From Nepenthes gracilis (lineage: Eukaryota; Streptophyta; Magnoliopsida; Caryophyllales; Nepenthaceae): a stretch of 64,000 nucleotides of DNA. Below are positions 1 through 13,300 of the stretch, one piece after another. Position 1 is the stretch's first letter, and each line of letters opens with the position of its first letter. The stretch spans positions 10,357,041 through 10,421,040 of the forward strand of contig BSYO01000038.1 of NCBI GenBank assembly GCA_033239525.1, written 5' to 3'. The notes beneath the pieces are model-generated. The model was not told where the DNA came from and did no database searches. It saw only the letters and a program-made list of their open reading frames with translations. Both the position numbers and the translations under genes were made by a program.

Positions 1-1393
1 CTTGCTAGGTAAATAGACCAGGAAGAGAAAAAAAAAATTAAAACTTTCTCCAATAAAAAAATAGAAGCAGAACATGAAAGCTTACACCCAGAAATCCATC
101 TATTAAGTAGGAAAAAATCTATCAGAAACTTCAGATTTTTGAAGAAAGTGGGATACATTCTAGTGTATATTTACATATAATAGGACCAAGAAATATATAT
201 TTAATCTAGTCTATATATTTACTCCGGTGTATATTGTCAGCTTTAGAAGCAGACACTCTGGTGTATATTTAACATCCACAGGGATCTTAAGAAGATTACA
301 AAAAGCTGCATACTTGAAAAAGGAATATTTAGCCATATATTCTCATTACACAAACATCCTGCAAGACAAAGTCTTCATCTTACAAGTTTGTCACATTTAC
401 ACATGTTCTTCCTTGCTCCCATCGTTTGCCCTAGGGGCAAATCTTTTATGTGAGGCAGCTAAGTTCAGAACCAATATTTACAGTATGAAGTGTGTGAAAT
501 ATTATACTACCCATGGGAACACAGCATAGACGAACAATTGGATAATAGGCAGTAAGCTTGGTTCTTCAGAAACCTGCAGCTATTGGCAGAGACATTTTTA
601 ATTCTGTATCAATAACTAAAACTAAAAACAATGAGTAAAATGAAGAGAGAAAACAGCATCCACACTGAGCTGCAAGACAAATAATACACTAAAAATAATA
701 GAAAACAAACATATTTTATGTTAAATTGGCTTTGAAGAAAAAGGCTAGCAGGTACTCATTTTTCCAGTGGAATTCAATTGAATTGCCAAATTTGGCTTTG
801 AAGAAAGAAGGCCCAAGAAAACTAGTAAATCTATATGAATTTTCAAGGGTTTGACAATACCAAAAGATGTTGAAATATTAAAGCACCTTTAGAATGTCCG
901 ACCTATTTCATGGGAAAACTCATCTATCAAAGCTTTTTTAATGGCCAGCCTACTATTACATGAAGATTGTAAGATTTTGTTTAGATTGTTTTATTTACCC
1001 TGAAGGGTGCCAAATGAAGCTGAAAAATGATACAAAGCCACGCAGAAAATGTACAGTGCAGCACTTATCTAAATTATTCAATTGTCAAAGAAGAAACATA
1101 TATGGGGACATGGCATTGCATTATAGGAAGTCTGAACAACATTTACATTAATTGTTTCAGTAATTTACGATCAATTAAAACAATGATGACCAAAAACAAT
1201 GCAAAGATATTGCCCATTACTCAAAAGTAAGAATATATAAAGAATAATCTATGGAAAACCAAATTATCTTCAAGAACAAAAGTTCAATAGCAAGCTACCA
1301 ATAGAGAGGAATACAAATACCGACTCATAGTCACTACTAAGTATGACAAACCAACCAACAATAAAACACAGAATATGACATGCAAGTACAAAC
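1..1393. other. SEC31 intron running off the left edge
   Basis: AT-rich sequence downstream of the last recognisable SEC31 exon, which ends in phase 1 at the donor at 1393. No segment resembles the expected proline/glutamine-rich C-terminal part on the minus strand. I read this as one intron at least 1.39 kb long. The short ORFs here have no recognisable content. Confidence 0.55.
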
Positions 1394-4300
1394 CTTGTTC
1401 TATAGAGAGCGAAATACGATCTCTTAATATCACAAGCTCAGGAGTTATATCCTCCCCCAAAAGTTTCAAATATTCCATTGCAACAGATAAGAGCCCTTGG
1501 CTGGCTAAAATTTCAGCATATTTTTCAACTAGCTTGCACAGGGATGCACTAAAACGCTTCTGTGCAGTTGCTAAAGCAAACACTATAGTCTTCTCCATTA
1601 CATCCTGAGTGATCAAAAGAAAAAAAAAATGTCAGGTTCCTGGCTGAGGCTTCTACTCAACATCTGACATGACACTTACCTGAAGACAGTCAACATAGGA
1701 TCTCCCCTCTGGTTCAGCTGACAGATCATGAGACCAAATCTCCACAGTTTTGTCAATATTACCAGCGCACATATAACACAGAATGGCAGCTAATTTGTTA
1801 TCAGCAACCATGAGTTTTGAGGCAAGTGTATCACATAACAGAGTCCATTCCTCCTTTTGTGCAAACTGACATAAGTAGCAGAATTTCACATAATATATAA
1901 TAGAAGTAACTCCCATGAAAAGATGTAAATAATGACATCTCATCGAGACAGGCCACAATAGGATAAATGGTGGACATGGATTGATATGGATAGTAGCCAA
2001 TTGCAGGTATTGGGCGGAGGTAAGAGGTTAAAGGTACAAGGTGAGAAGCTACAATGGAGGTCCAGAGAGTTGAGATAGAAAGACAGCAAGAGAAACACAA
2101 AACATCTTATACAATATATTTTTGGAACCCACAATCCAGCTATTTGCTTACAAAGACCACTCTCTATTTTGAGTATTAATTGAAAAGTCCTGGAGATATC
2201 AGCATGAACTTACAGTGCAAAGAAGCGCCAGAGTCTCTTTCCAAGATTTCAGAGGTCTAGTGTTCACAATGCTCATGAGGTCATGGTTCACCATAGCAGA
2301 TATGACCTGCACTAACAGTTGTCCCCATGAATAAAAGAGATGCATTTAAATAACACAGGATTCTTTGAATAATCAAATGGTTCTATTATAGATCTTCATT
2401 TAGAGTACATGACTGCAGACTTGCACTCGTTTGTTATTTTGGGGAGAAAAAGAAATAGATATGAATTTTATTTACCTTTAGGTAAGGTGAGCTGCTCTTT
2501 TTAAGGTATTGATCACGTGTGCTTTCCCATAAGGAAGCACTGCCAACATGAGCAATAACTAGAGCATCAGCCATTCTATTTGCAGATATGCACTGTGCAA
2601 CAGCTGTCTTGTAGTCCCCAACCACCAAAGCACGCTGAACAGCATCATCTAATCCCGGATCAGAGCTATCTGCCTGTACGTTAAGTTCTATTTCTGCATG
2701 ATCCTCATTGAGAACAGTTTCTGCAACACCAAAATCGTTGCCTGAAGTTGATATGGGAGTATCAGCCTTAGGACTAGGTAGATAGTTAAAGAAGTCTTCT
2801 CCATTGTCATAGGAGAAGACTGCTGTCTCTTTATCCTCCGTATGTTCTGCTTTCTCTGCAACATTTTCGAGATTAAGAGCATTAACTTGCTGGGATAAAT
2901 CTTCTTCAGCAGTATATTTTGCTGTTTCTGGTATGCTGAAGCCCAAATGAGCGAGCAACTTTGTCCTTGCCATTCCATCATCTTCAAACATGACCTTCAG
3001 AAAGCCCCATGTTTCTTTGTCATTCTCTGAACTGTTCAAAGACCAAAAACAAAACCAAAAACCAAGCATAAGAGTCTGCAAGCAGGCCAGTCCAAGATTA
3101 GACAGAATCATGTATGTCCTACAGATGACATACTTGGATTCCTTAGACTTTGTATCACATAAAACCCTCAGTGAAGCTCTTTCTCCATTTTGAATTGCAG
3201 CTCCAAATTCAGATGAACGACTTGCCAGACTGTCTTGTGTGACCAACTTATGTACATAAACCTACAGAGGACAACAAAATTATCACAGCAAGTCAATGGA
3301 GATGCATCATGTGCGTGCTCCAAAATAATACCTCTGATGATCTCCCCGGTGCACCTGCAGGGGATGACCTCGAGTGAAATGAAACAATCTTCCCTCCAAA
3401 GCCAAAGGACACTCCAACAGGACGTCTATACCATTTCGGAGCTCGTAAAGGTGCTGCATAAAAAAGAAATGATATGAAAATCAGTATCAAAAACTGAAGC
3501 TTGACTTCTAGAAATCTAATTCATCATGGAAAATTTTTCAACTGGAGCAGAATGATCTGGTTGCAAGAAGACAATAAATAAATCCAGCACAATCTTAGAA
3601 AGATCTTGTTCGCATCAAACTAAAAGAAACAAAAAACAAACCATGGAAACTCTATAAACTGGTAGAAACTTTCAGCAAAAAGGCAAATTACCTGCACCAA
3701 AATCAGTTTCTCCAACACCATGTCTACTAAAAGCCTACAAAGAAATTCAAATTAGTGACAGACAACAGACAAAAGGTTGGTTCACTTAGAAAACAGAAAA
3801 TTATATACTATATGATTAGAAGAAAAAATGAATCAAAAGATCACAATCCATCAAATGGCTTCAGATGCTTATAGAAACTTTTTCCTCCTTCCTCTATTCC
3901 TGAATAAATACCATAGAGCAAGACAGAACCACCTACATGTTTTGGCTGCTCAACTACCCCCATCCTTCTATTGCCGCAACACCAACTTCATCCTTTGAAC
4001 ATTTACTCTATCACAACACCATGACAAAGTAGAATGGCCATTTTTTTTGAATTTGTATGTCACATTTTATGGTAGTCAGTTATTTGGTGCATTTCGAATT
4101 TTCACAGTGGAAGGCACTGTGAATTTGCAACTATTAAACCAGGGGCAGTCATGTGAATCAATCTAAAACAGAAAGGCCCCCTCTCCTTTTCACTGCTTTT
4201 ATATACTCTAGCGTGTTTCATGGATTCCAAGCTTAATTCTAAGGGAGATTAAACGCCCAATATACGTTGTCTCTCCTTGTGTGTGTGGATGGGGGTTGGG

Positions 4301-7300
4301 GGGTAGTAATGTTCTCATCATCACATGATTTACCTAGTGAAGATGATAAGGCAGTAAACACCATATTCACACAGCCTATTTCACTAGCCATTAATCCCAT
4401 GGAACATTGAGAAACCATGTAACTATCAATATGGTCAAATGAATCTGTCTGAATTTCCACATGGATGCACATGTCGATATTATTAGGTCATGGCTGTTTC
4501 AGTATTATAATAAGTACCCATATCTAACATAGTGGGGCAGACCCCTTTTTTTGTGAACTGAAGCCTAGCAAGTAAATATTAGCCAATATTGGATATACTG
4601 ACCGATATTTTGCATACCGGATATATCAACTGTTATTTTAAACATTAGCCAATATATTATCGATACAATAAGATATCATAATTTTGTCACAGTACCATGG
4701 AATGTTGATATTAGAGGCCTAATACCAATTCCATGATTTCCAATTAAGTTCTCAAGCATATAATTTAACCATCTGAGTGACTCAAGAAATATGATTCTAG
4801 TATTTGCTCTATGATTTTAGTATTTGCTCTCCCCTATGATCTCATAGAACTAAATGCTTTATGAACAAAGATGAACACTCAACAACTGTTAAGAGCACAT
4901 CTAATATTAATCTACTTCATTTATTCTTAACAGGTAACTACATAGGTTGTGTTCTTAGGATTATAAAATCATTCCCCAACAAATCTTACTACACAACCAT
5001 TTTTGGTATTAGGTATAAGCAATAGATAATGGAAGCAAAAGAATGCAACATAAATGTGTAAGAGAACTAGTTGATGGAACCTAAAGAGAACAACGGTAGC
5101 AAAAGAATGCAATATCTCTGTGTAAGAGAACTAGTTGATGCAACCTAAAGAGAAAAAATGTAATTAGCTTTGACGATAAAATGTTGAACGAAGACATTTG
5201 GATAGTGGACGACAAGAAGATGCAAACAATGGATGGAATACCATGGCTCTGTATTGAGGTTATAGAAAAAAAATGACTTAGGAGAATCTAAAGGAAGAAG
5301 TGTTAGTAGTAAAGAAAGTCGGTTGGGGGGGCAAGAATGTCCAAAAGGAAGTACAAATGAACGAGAGTGTTATGACAACAATGGACTAATGAAATCTTTG
5401 AAAAACACAAACATGCAAAAAGACTGGTGGAAAAAAACAGTTAGTGAAGTTGTGTTAAGAGTAATTGTGAGCTGTACATAAATTAGGATTCAAAGAGGAA
5501 GAAAAATACATATGCAAACTGTCCCAGACAAAAATTAAGAGTAGCAATCCAGATAAATAGCAGATGCAAAAAAAATGTGAATGTAGTCATTTAAAAATAT
5601 TTTAATAAACTATTCAGAGAAGATTGAGCAGAAGGCCTAGTTTTAGAAATTAGTGAAGAAGAAAAGAGTGAAATTTTCAAATATTTTATGTAAATGAGTT
5701 CAATAAATCAAATGTGCACTTAAAAAAACAAAAATTGGTAAACCAATAGTACCAAATGGCATACCTACTAGAGACTGAGATTGTTGGTGATTTTGTTACT
5801 TTATTGAATATGATTTGAAGAACTAAAAGAATTCCAAATGAGTAGAGGATATAAACAGAAGACAGTAATAACTAAGATGGGAAAGACTAGTTATCGTGGA
5901 ATTAAATTATTAAGTCCTACTATGAAACTTTGGGAAAGACTAGTAATAACTAAGATGGGAAACAAGCGTGTCTAGGAATCAATTTGCTTTCATACCAAGG
6001 CATTCAACAACTAAAATAACACATCAGTTGACTATGATAAATGAAAAAATTTAGCGAAAAGACATAAACTCTACTGACTTAGAAAAGGCTTATAACAATT
6101 CAAGTACTTAGGAAAGTCTTATTGTGGATGTTAGAAAAGAAATGAGTTGGTAGGAATTATATATATGTTATAAGGATATGAATGAGTAGGCAAAGACAGG
6201 GTTAGAACTAAAGTAGAGACTGAAGATTTCTATTTTACCAAAGGAATACATTAAAGGCCAATTTTGAGCACTTACCTATTTGTCTGCCCTATAGATGAAC
6301 TTACAAGACATTCAAGGTGAAGTAGCTTGATATATGGTGTTTGTGGTTGATTGGTTTTGATGGATGAAACTACAATGGGATGAAAGCAAAGTCAGATCTA
6401 TGGACAAAAGCTCTAGAACTTCGAGGGCTTCAGAGATGGGTATGAGAAAAACAAATACATGAAGTGCAATTTTAGTAATTCTGAATAGAATAATGAATAA
6501 ATCAAGACTAATGACCGATAGATTCCTAAAACCATAAATTATATTATCTTGTATCTATAATTCAAGAATATTGAGTTATAATGTTATGCACAACATTCCG
6601 TCTGCCAGCTAATATGGAGAAATGCAACAGGAGTGCTTTGTAATAGAAAATTACCTCTAAAATTGAAAGGATTATTTTTATAAAATGCTTATTCGACTAA
6701 GTATGCCTTAAGGATCCTAATGCTGGGAAATTAAAAAACATACACAAAAAATAAGTGTTAAAGAGATAAAAATGTTGAAAATGAGTACGGAACTATAAAA
6801 TATAGATAGTAATGAACATATTTGTAGCCAATGTAATAGAAAAGAAGATGGAATGAGGATTAAAGCAGTTCACACTTAAAACATAGGTCCTCATGTTTTC
6901 CTTGCCTGCAGGACATGAAAAACAAAAATTACTAAATCTTGGCCGCCCTAGAGAAGATTATTATGTCCCTAACTTCATATTACTTCCAGCAATTATTGAA
7001 TGACCGACATTTCTATCCAATCTTTTAAATACAATCCACTTATTTCCTTCTACCTATATTTGTTTCCTGGTTGGGCCATGATTTACATAGAAAGAATTAT
7101 AAAATCAGGACCATAGTACAATTTTCTGCCACTGTGCTGCAAAATTAAAAAAAAAAAAAAACACAGAAGAAAATTGCACAATAAAAATGTTACAAGAACC
7201 AAACAATGTACCTCAATATTGTATAAGTCAATTTTCCCATCAAATGACGATGCTGAAATAACACCTGGTATTTTGGGGTACCAATGTATGTCAAAGTTCC

Positions 7301-10300
7301 AGTTGGCACCAGCTGGCACCTCACAAACAATCTGTGAAAGATTGAATACCGAAAGAATCACCAAATCATAAAGTAAAGAAAGACCGACAAAAACTGGATT
7401 AATATTCAAATAGGTAATTTACATATAAGGGGCTGAAAACTAAGTATTTTCATATTCAATGAGACAAATAGTATAAGTTAAACAGTGAAATCAGGACCCA
7501 ACCACTTTGCCATTGAGAATGTCATCAGAAATTGCACATGGGATCATCCAAGTATGACACATAATAATATTCAGCCATGTAAGACATTTCCTACTAGCAT
7601 ACAATCCTTCGATGCTAAATCTACTCAAAATACATGTATTTCGGATGAGATTGTATTCATTAGAAAGATTGCCAAATGTTTCACACACATTTCTCACAAA
7701 AATTTTGAAACTTCAAATCTGAGAAGATATCAGAGATATAGGATAGAAAATGCTTGTTTTTAGTGTTTTCAAGCTCAAATCAATGCCTCAAATGCCCAAC
7801 TGCAAACCTTCTTGCTGCCACTCATTTTCTTCCTCTCTATCAATGTAGAAACCTAGAATATGCCCAAAATTTCCCATCTTAAAGAGAGAAATGGATTTCA
7901 ATAATCACTTGAAAATAACATGAGATTTGTTTAACATGTTCCATGAAGCCTCCGATAAATCCACAAGTGATTTTCAGATGACATTTCAATCAGAGAATGT
8001 ATTGGATCCATTGCACTTTTTTACAAGCTAAAATAGCCATTTGCACTTTTTTTACAGCTTAAAATACCTATTTATCACAATGGATAAGAAAATACTTGGC
8101 AATCCCTCTGCACATAAAATAGCTAATGGGATATTAAGCCACATTTAACTTGATGGGGAAAGGAGGGGCAACGAAGAAGTCCAAATAGAGTTCTACTACC
8201 TCTCCTGAAATGGTGTCCCAGCAAATTGTCCGATTATCTTTGGCACATGTCAGCAGATAGGAGCTATCACTGGGGCACCATGACATTGAAAGTACACCTG
8301 GTTTTAGAGAAGCAGTTACAACATTTAGCTTCAGAATATCCTTATTGGGAATGAATCACCAAATATAATATGAAGAAACAGTGAAACATCATTTATGATT
8401 TACATTGACAGTGGAGAAACCAAGGACAATTATTAGTAATAACAATGAATCACCACTTGGAGAAGTGGCATACCTTTGGTGTGCCCTACAAACTCTTTTA
8501 CTGGTGACATTATATTTCTCATATCCCACAGCTGCATCCAGAAATTACAAGTCTTCTGAAATAAAACCTAATAGAAGAAAAATCTATTGTTCCAAAAGAA
8601 TGATACGGGCAGCATTACCCTAAGCGAAGGTGAACCGTCATCATCTGAAGCGACTACAAGTTGAGTAGCCACATCAGGATGCCACTGCAAGATGGAGCAG
8701 CTCCTTCGATATGAATCCGAGAAACTGCCATTTGCCGAAGATTTTGCTGAGTAATCATACAAAGATCTAACCAGCTAAACATTGATGTTTACAAAATTAT
8801 ACTAAATATCAACTGGAACACCTTATTACAGGCTTCTGCTTCTTTAAGTCCCAAACCACTGGAAAATTGCAAAATAGTCAGCAAGCTAAATTATGATTTC
8901 TCAAGTCAAATAACTGGACAGTGTATCTAAATTCCTACATACCAGTTGTTCCATTATTTGAAGTAGATGCTAAAATATGTTGAACCTTGCTATTCCAAGA
9001 TAAATACGATATTTCACCCTGAGCCGCAGAGCCAGTACCCTACAAAACATTCTCCTTAGAAATGTCAGGTGACAGTTTCAGAAACAAAAAGAAAGAAGAA
9101 AACACGTGACAAGAGTAAGTGCACTCAAGATTTATGGTCCAATCACCTGCTCACAAAAGCTTCCTAACAAAGATACATTATACAATGGATCAGTACAATC
9201 TTGACAAGCAAGTGATTTAAACCAACAGGCAGCCAATTCTATTTTAAACTAATATCACCTTTATCATATGAATGTGCATAGGAATTTTCTAACTAGGTCC
9301 CAAGGACACTGACTAAGATGATATTATCGAAACAAAATGTTTTTCATTACCATGACCTATCATCCATAGCTCATGAATAACTTGGTTATAAAAGAAAATT
9401 GAAAATTATTCCTGAAACTGCCTATCACTGAAACTAGAGAAAATGTCCCAGGCTCATTGCTTAATTTCCTTTTCCCCTTTACATTAGTCGTTGGATAAAT
9501 CCTTTTTTTTTTTTTTAATTTCCTCCCCATATAGGACGGGACATATTTATTCCATTTTCCTTTTTTGCGGGGAGCGGGGAGGAGAGGGGGAATTCAGCCA
9601 TACATCCTTTCCCACAGTACAGAAATAATTTCTGCACATAGAACATGACTTCATCTACACAAATTATTTTGATGAGTAAGAGAAAAGTGCATAGAAGGCA
9701 CTCAAATGGATTTTGTGAATTAGTGTCATATAAATGTCTTTGGCAGGAGATGGAATTGAAACTTGCCATGGGTACTTAATTTGAAAGTCTGCATTTCTAG
9801 CCAACGTTGGCTTCTTCATCTTTCCAAGCTTCATGGAGAAGAATTTTCATCTTGGAAAATTTAGAGAGAAATGGTGTAGTGATCATATCGTTCATATGCA
9901 AAGAGGACATGGAATCAGTAAGCCTCCGCCATAAGATTGCCATGATCATCATATTTGACCTTTGCTTCCATGGTTATCATAGAAGCTGATTCTATGGGCA
10001 AAGGAACGTTTGACATGAAGCAAATCAACCACAATGACTGGGCGTAAAATAACTTTGCCAATATAAAGGTTTATCCAGGACAACAAAAAACAGGGCCCAT
10101 CTGAAGAAGAACAACCATCATTGACCTTTAACAACAACAAAGAATGCTACTCTAAGCTTCTGCATTATGGAATAATGAGGGCAATTCCCAGATAGTTTTG
10201 TATTTTGCATGTTTTGTAGGCTCATCAAGCTCAAATCTTTAGATAGCTAGCAATGGCTCCAACTTACCCTGCTTTAGGTTTTATGCTGGTGAATCACTTG

Positions 10301-13300
10301 CATAAATGGTTGATTGTCAATTGGCATCCTACAAAAGCTCACATCTGATGCACAGGTAAAAAAGTAAGAAAATGCTAATAAACACCAGTCTGTATGAGTA
10401 ACTCTGGTGATCAAGTTTTGGGTTGCTAGGATTCACCTCTCCTTCCAAAATCATTTCTACTAAGGATGTTAAAGGTTTCTTTGCATAGACCAAAAAAAAC
10501 AACTGCAGCCGGTGACATATCATTTCTAACAATGCATGTCGGCATTTAGAGGAGCAACAAACATTTCAATACACACACAACAGCCACGACAACGTTACGA
10601 TTGCTTATGATATGCCCACAAGACCATGACACCGTGACATTGGATTTGAAAATATTTTTATGATGATGGAAATTATGGTTTCCCTGTTTCTTTGAATGAG
10701 CAGGCAGCCAATACTGGCATTTGGTCAGGTATACATCTGCTCTCAATTTGCCCATGATGAATTCTCAACTAGCACATAATTTCAATGCTGATGATCCAGG
10801 CAGCCTCTAAGTACAAGAATTTGACACCTTCACAATTGATGAGCAAGGCCATTGTATTGGTGGAGCCTCGTGGTATAATCATATGAAGAAGATGATTGTA
10901 GCATTTCAGACAAAGATAGTTCTTCTAAAATTTTTGGGGCTTTCTTTTGGAATAAATGAAGAGAAAAACTATATCAAGAATAGAAGGTTGAGGAAATCAA
11001 GGCTTCTAGTTTTAAGAATAAAATTTCTAAAATTGACAGGAAGGAGAGAGAACTCAAGAGAATCCGGTTGAACATGTTATAATATTATCTGGCAGAGGTC
11101 CTTTTCAGTTTTATATAAGCTTTTAATTTAATTACAGGTGTTGCTTTAGTGGCTTCTGGATCAAGGCTTGAGTGGTGTTTTTCAATGGAGATGAACTTTG
11201 TTTGCCTGGCTGTTGCTAGAGGCTTTATTTTGTATTTGATCAGATTTCTTCCATTTTGCTTTCTTGTTGATTGAAAAAAAAACAAAAAAGTTACCCAAAA
11301 ATATATTTAAGGTAGCAATTTCACACATGAGAAAATTTGACATTGAGGGCATGGTGGAGATGGTGTTTTCAACACATTTCTTTATACCACAATTTTGATA
11401 AACGAACAAAATATGCAAGACACAAGAAACAATTTCTTGAAAGCCAGAGGACAACATGCTCAACAAGTAGGCAGTAGTCTATGGAATTCTTGCCAAAATA
11501 AGATTTTTTTTCATAGGAATACTAATTCATAACCAAATGAAATGCTACTAACAATGGTATCAAGGGGATCTCCCAGAAGTCTAAGAGGAAACAAAATACT
11601 AGCTGGGAAAGTGTATTCATCATATTTGTAAAATTATATAGAAATAAACACAAATAAGAATCTCATGATCTTGTTAAGCACTTAAACAGCAAAATATGGC
11701 CCACATGAAACGCATACAAAATGGATCAAATACCCTAAGAGGAGGAAAATGTGAAGGTTCTGTTGGTGCTGCCAAATCCCATATACAGATTTCACCATCA
11801 TCAGCCCCAGAAGCAAGCAGATGTGGTGCCATCACATTAAATTCCAAACCACGTACCTACAAGGAAAATGCATTCATAAGAGAAGACACACCATGCAGAA
11901 GTTAATAGAGAAGTTGCGAACATAAACAACGAACTTCCAGTAAATCAGAGGATAGAACTTACATGCCCTTTATGGCTTGACAGCTGTCCAACAACAGGAT
12001 TCCCATTTGCCTCTGAACTGGAAAAGACAAACAGAACTTCAATCAGTCTGACATGAAACAATAAGCACTTTTCATAATGCCACTGATATAGATGGAGCAT
12101 CCAGTGACTCACATTATGCCAAGGAAAACAGATCCTTCTACCCACTAGGATGAAAACTCCCATTTAAAACAATAATTAGCCTCAAGAAAGCAGGTTGTCA
12201 CCAGATGACACTTCTCCTATGTTACCCTATTACACCCCATGCAATTTAGACAAGCCAACATTTTCCTGATATTCCCTCCCCAAGTGCATAAACCACAAAA
12301 ACAGAAGTCTTTTGAAGAAAACACACCTCACTGCAAAAATTGAGTATAAAGAATATAGAGCACCTCTCCAACATTCGCGCCCACAAGCTGACCTCTAGAA
12401 CTCTCAAGTTAGCTACTCTTTTGGTTACACAATTCTTTGCCTTCACCACACAAGGCTTGGCCTCTATAAATGAGAAAATATTACCCCTTTATATATGAAT
12501 GCCAACTCCTCAACCAAAAGCTATGATTTTCCCTCCATCCTCTACTATGATGGCCAGAATTCATTCTATAGAATATCCTCCAGAATCTCTCTCTCAAGAA
12601 TATTCTATAACTACTGTCATCCTTTTCACTCAAGAACAATCTTAAGATACATTTCCCCTCCCTTTTTCATCATTTTATTCTAATTCTCTAGGTCATCCTA
12701 TAGCCTTTTAGAACCAGTTAGATAATTCCCTTCACTACAACTAAGTTGTAGGTGTGGACAATTTCTATTTGTGTGGGAAGTCTACATGACATATAAGCTC
12801 TATGCTCCTTAGCAACCCATGACAAGATGCATAATAACTATTTTCAAGTAATTGTCTAAAGTTCTTTAGGTATCTATATTCCAATAAGATGTAGCCTTTG
12901 ATAAGTCAAAACAGATAATTGAAGAACAGAAGAACGATAAAACAGCATCAAAATATCAGTTAACATGAAAGCAGAGTATGTGGGTTTGGCCCACTTGATA
13001 CCAACAGTCAAATTTTAACACAAAGAAGAGAAAGACAAGCACTATAGCACATGCTAGGGACAAGCTTATAATTTGTACTCATACATGAAACATCCCACAA
13101 ATCTAATTAATGTTCCTAATTAAACATCTTTTTGGGTAATTATCCCAATTAGACATATACATATAAAGCTGCATATACATATACAAACAGTATACTTATT
13201 TTGGCACCCAGAAGTCAAGCAACAAAATCACAATACATGATGAGATTCTTTCAGGCAACCACAGAATCCCAATTGGAGGAATCTGGTTTGGGCAAAAAAC

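Noticed and set aside
227..1230. Several small plus-strand ORFs near the left edge
   Set aside because: AT-rich intron sequence with no codon pattern or homology; expected by chance.
7083..7211. Minus-strand frame continuing past the SEC31 exon at 7212 ([12 protein letters not shown])
   Set aside because: The family sequence continues with the exon at 3692 ([10 protein letters not shown]), and 7211 is a good donor. The frame is intron readthrough.
10883..11071. Lysine-rich frame in SEC31 intron 3 resembling a LINE linker
   Set aside because: No GDFN, RT or other diagnostic motif nearby; too short to support a LINE call.
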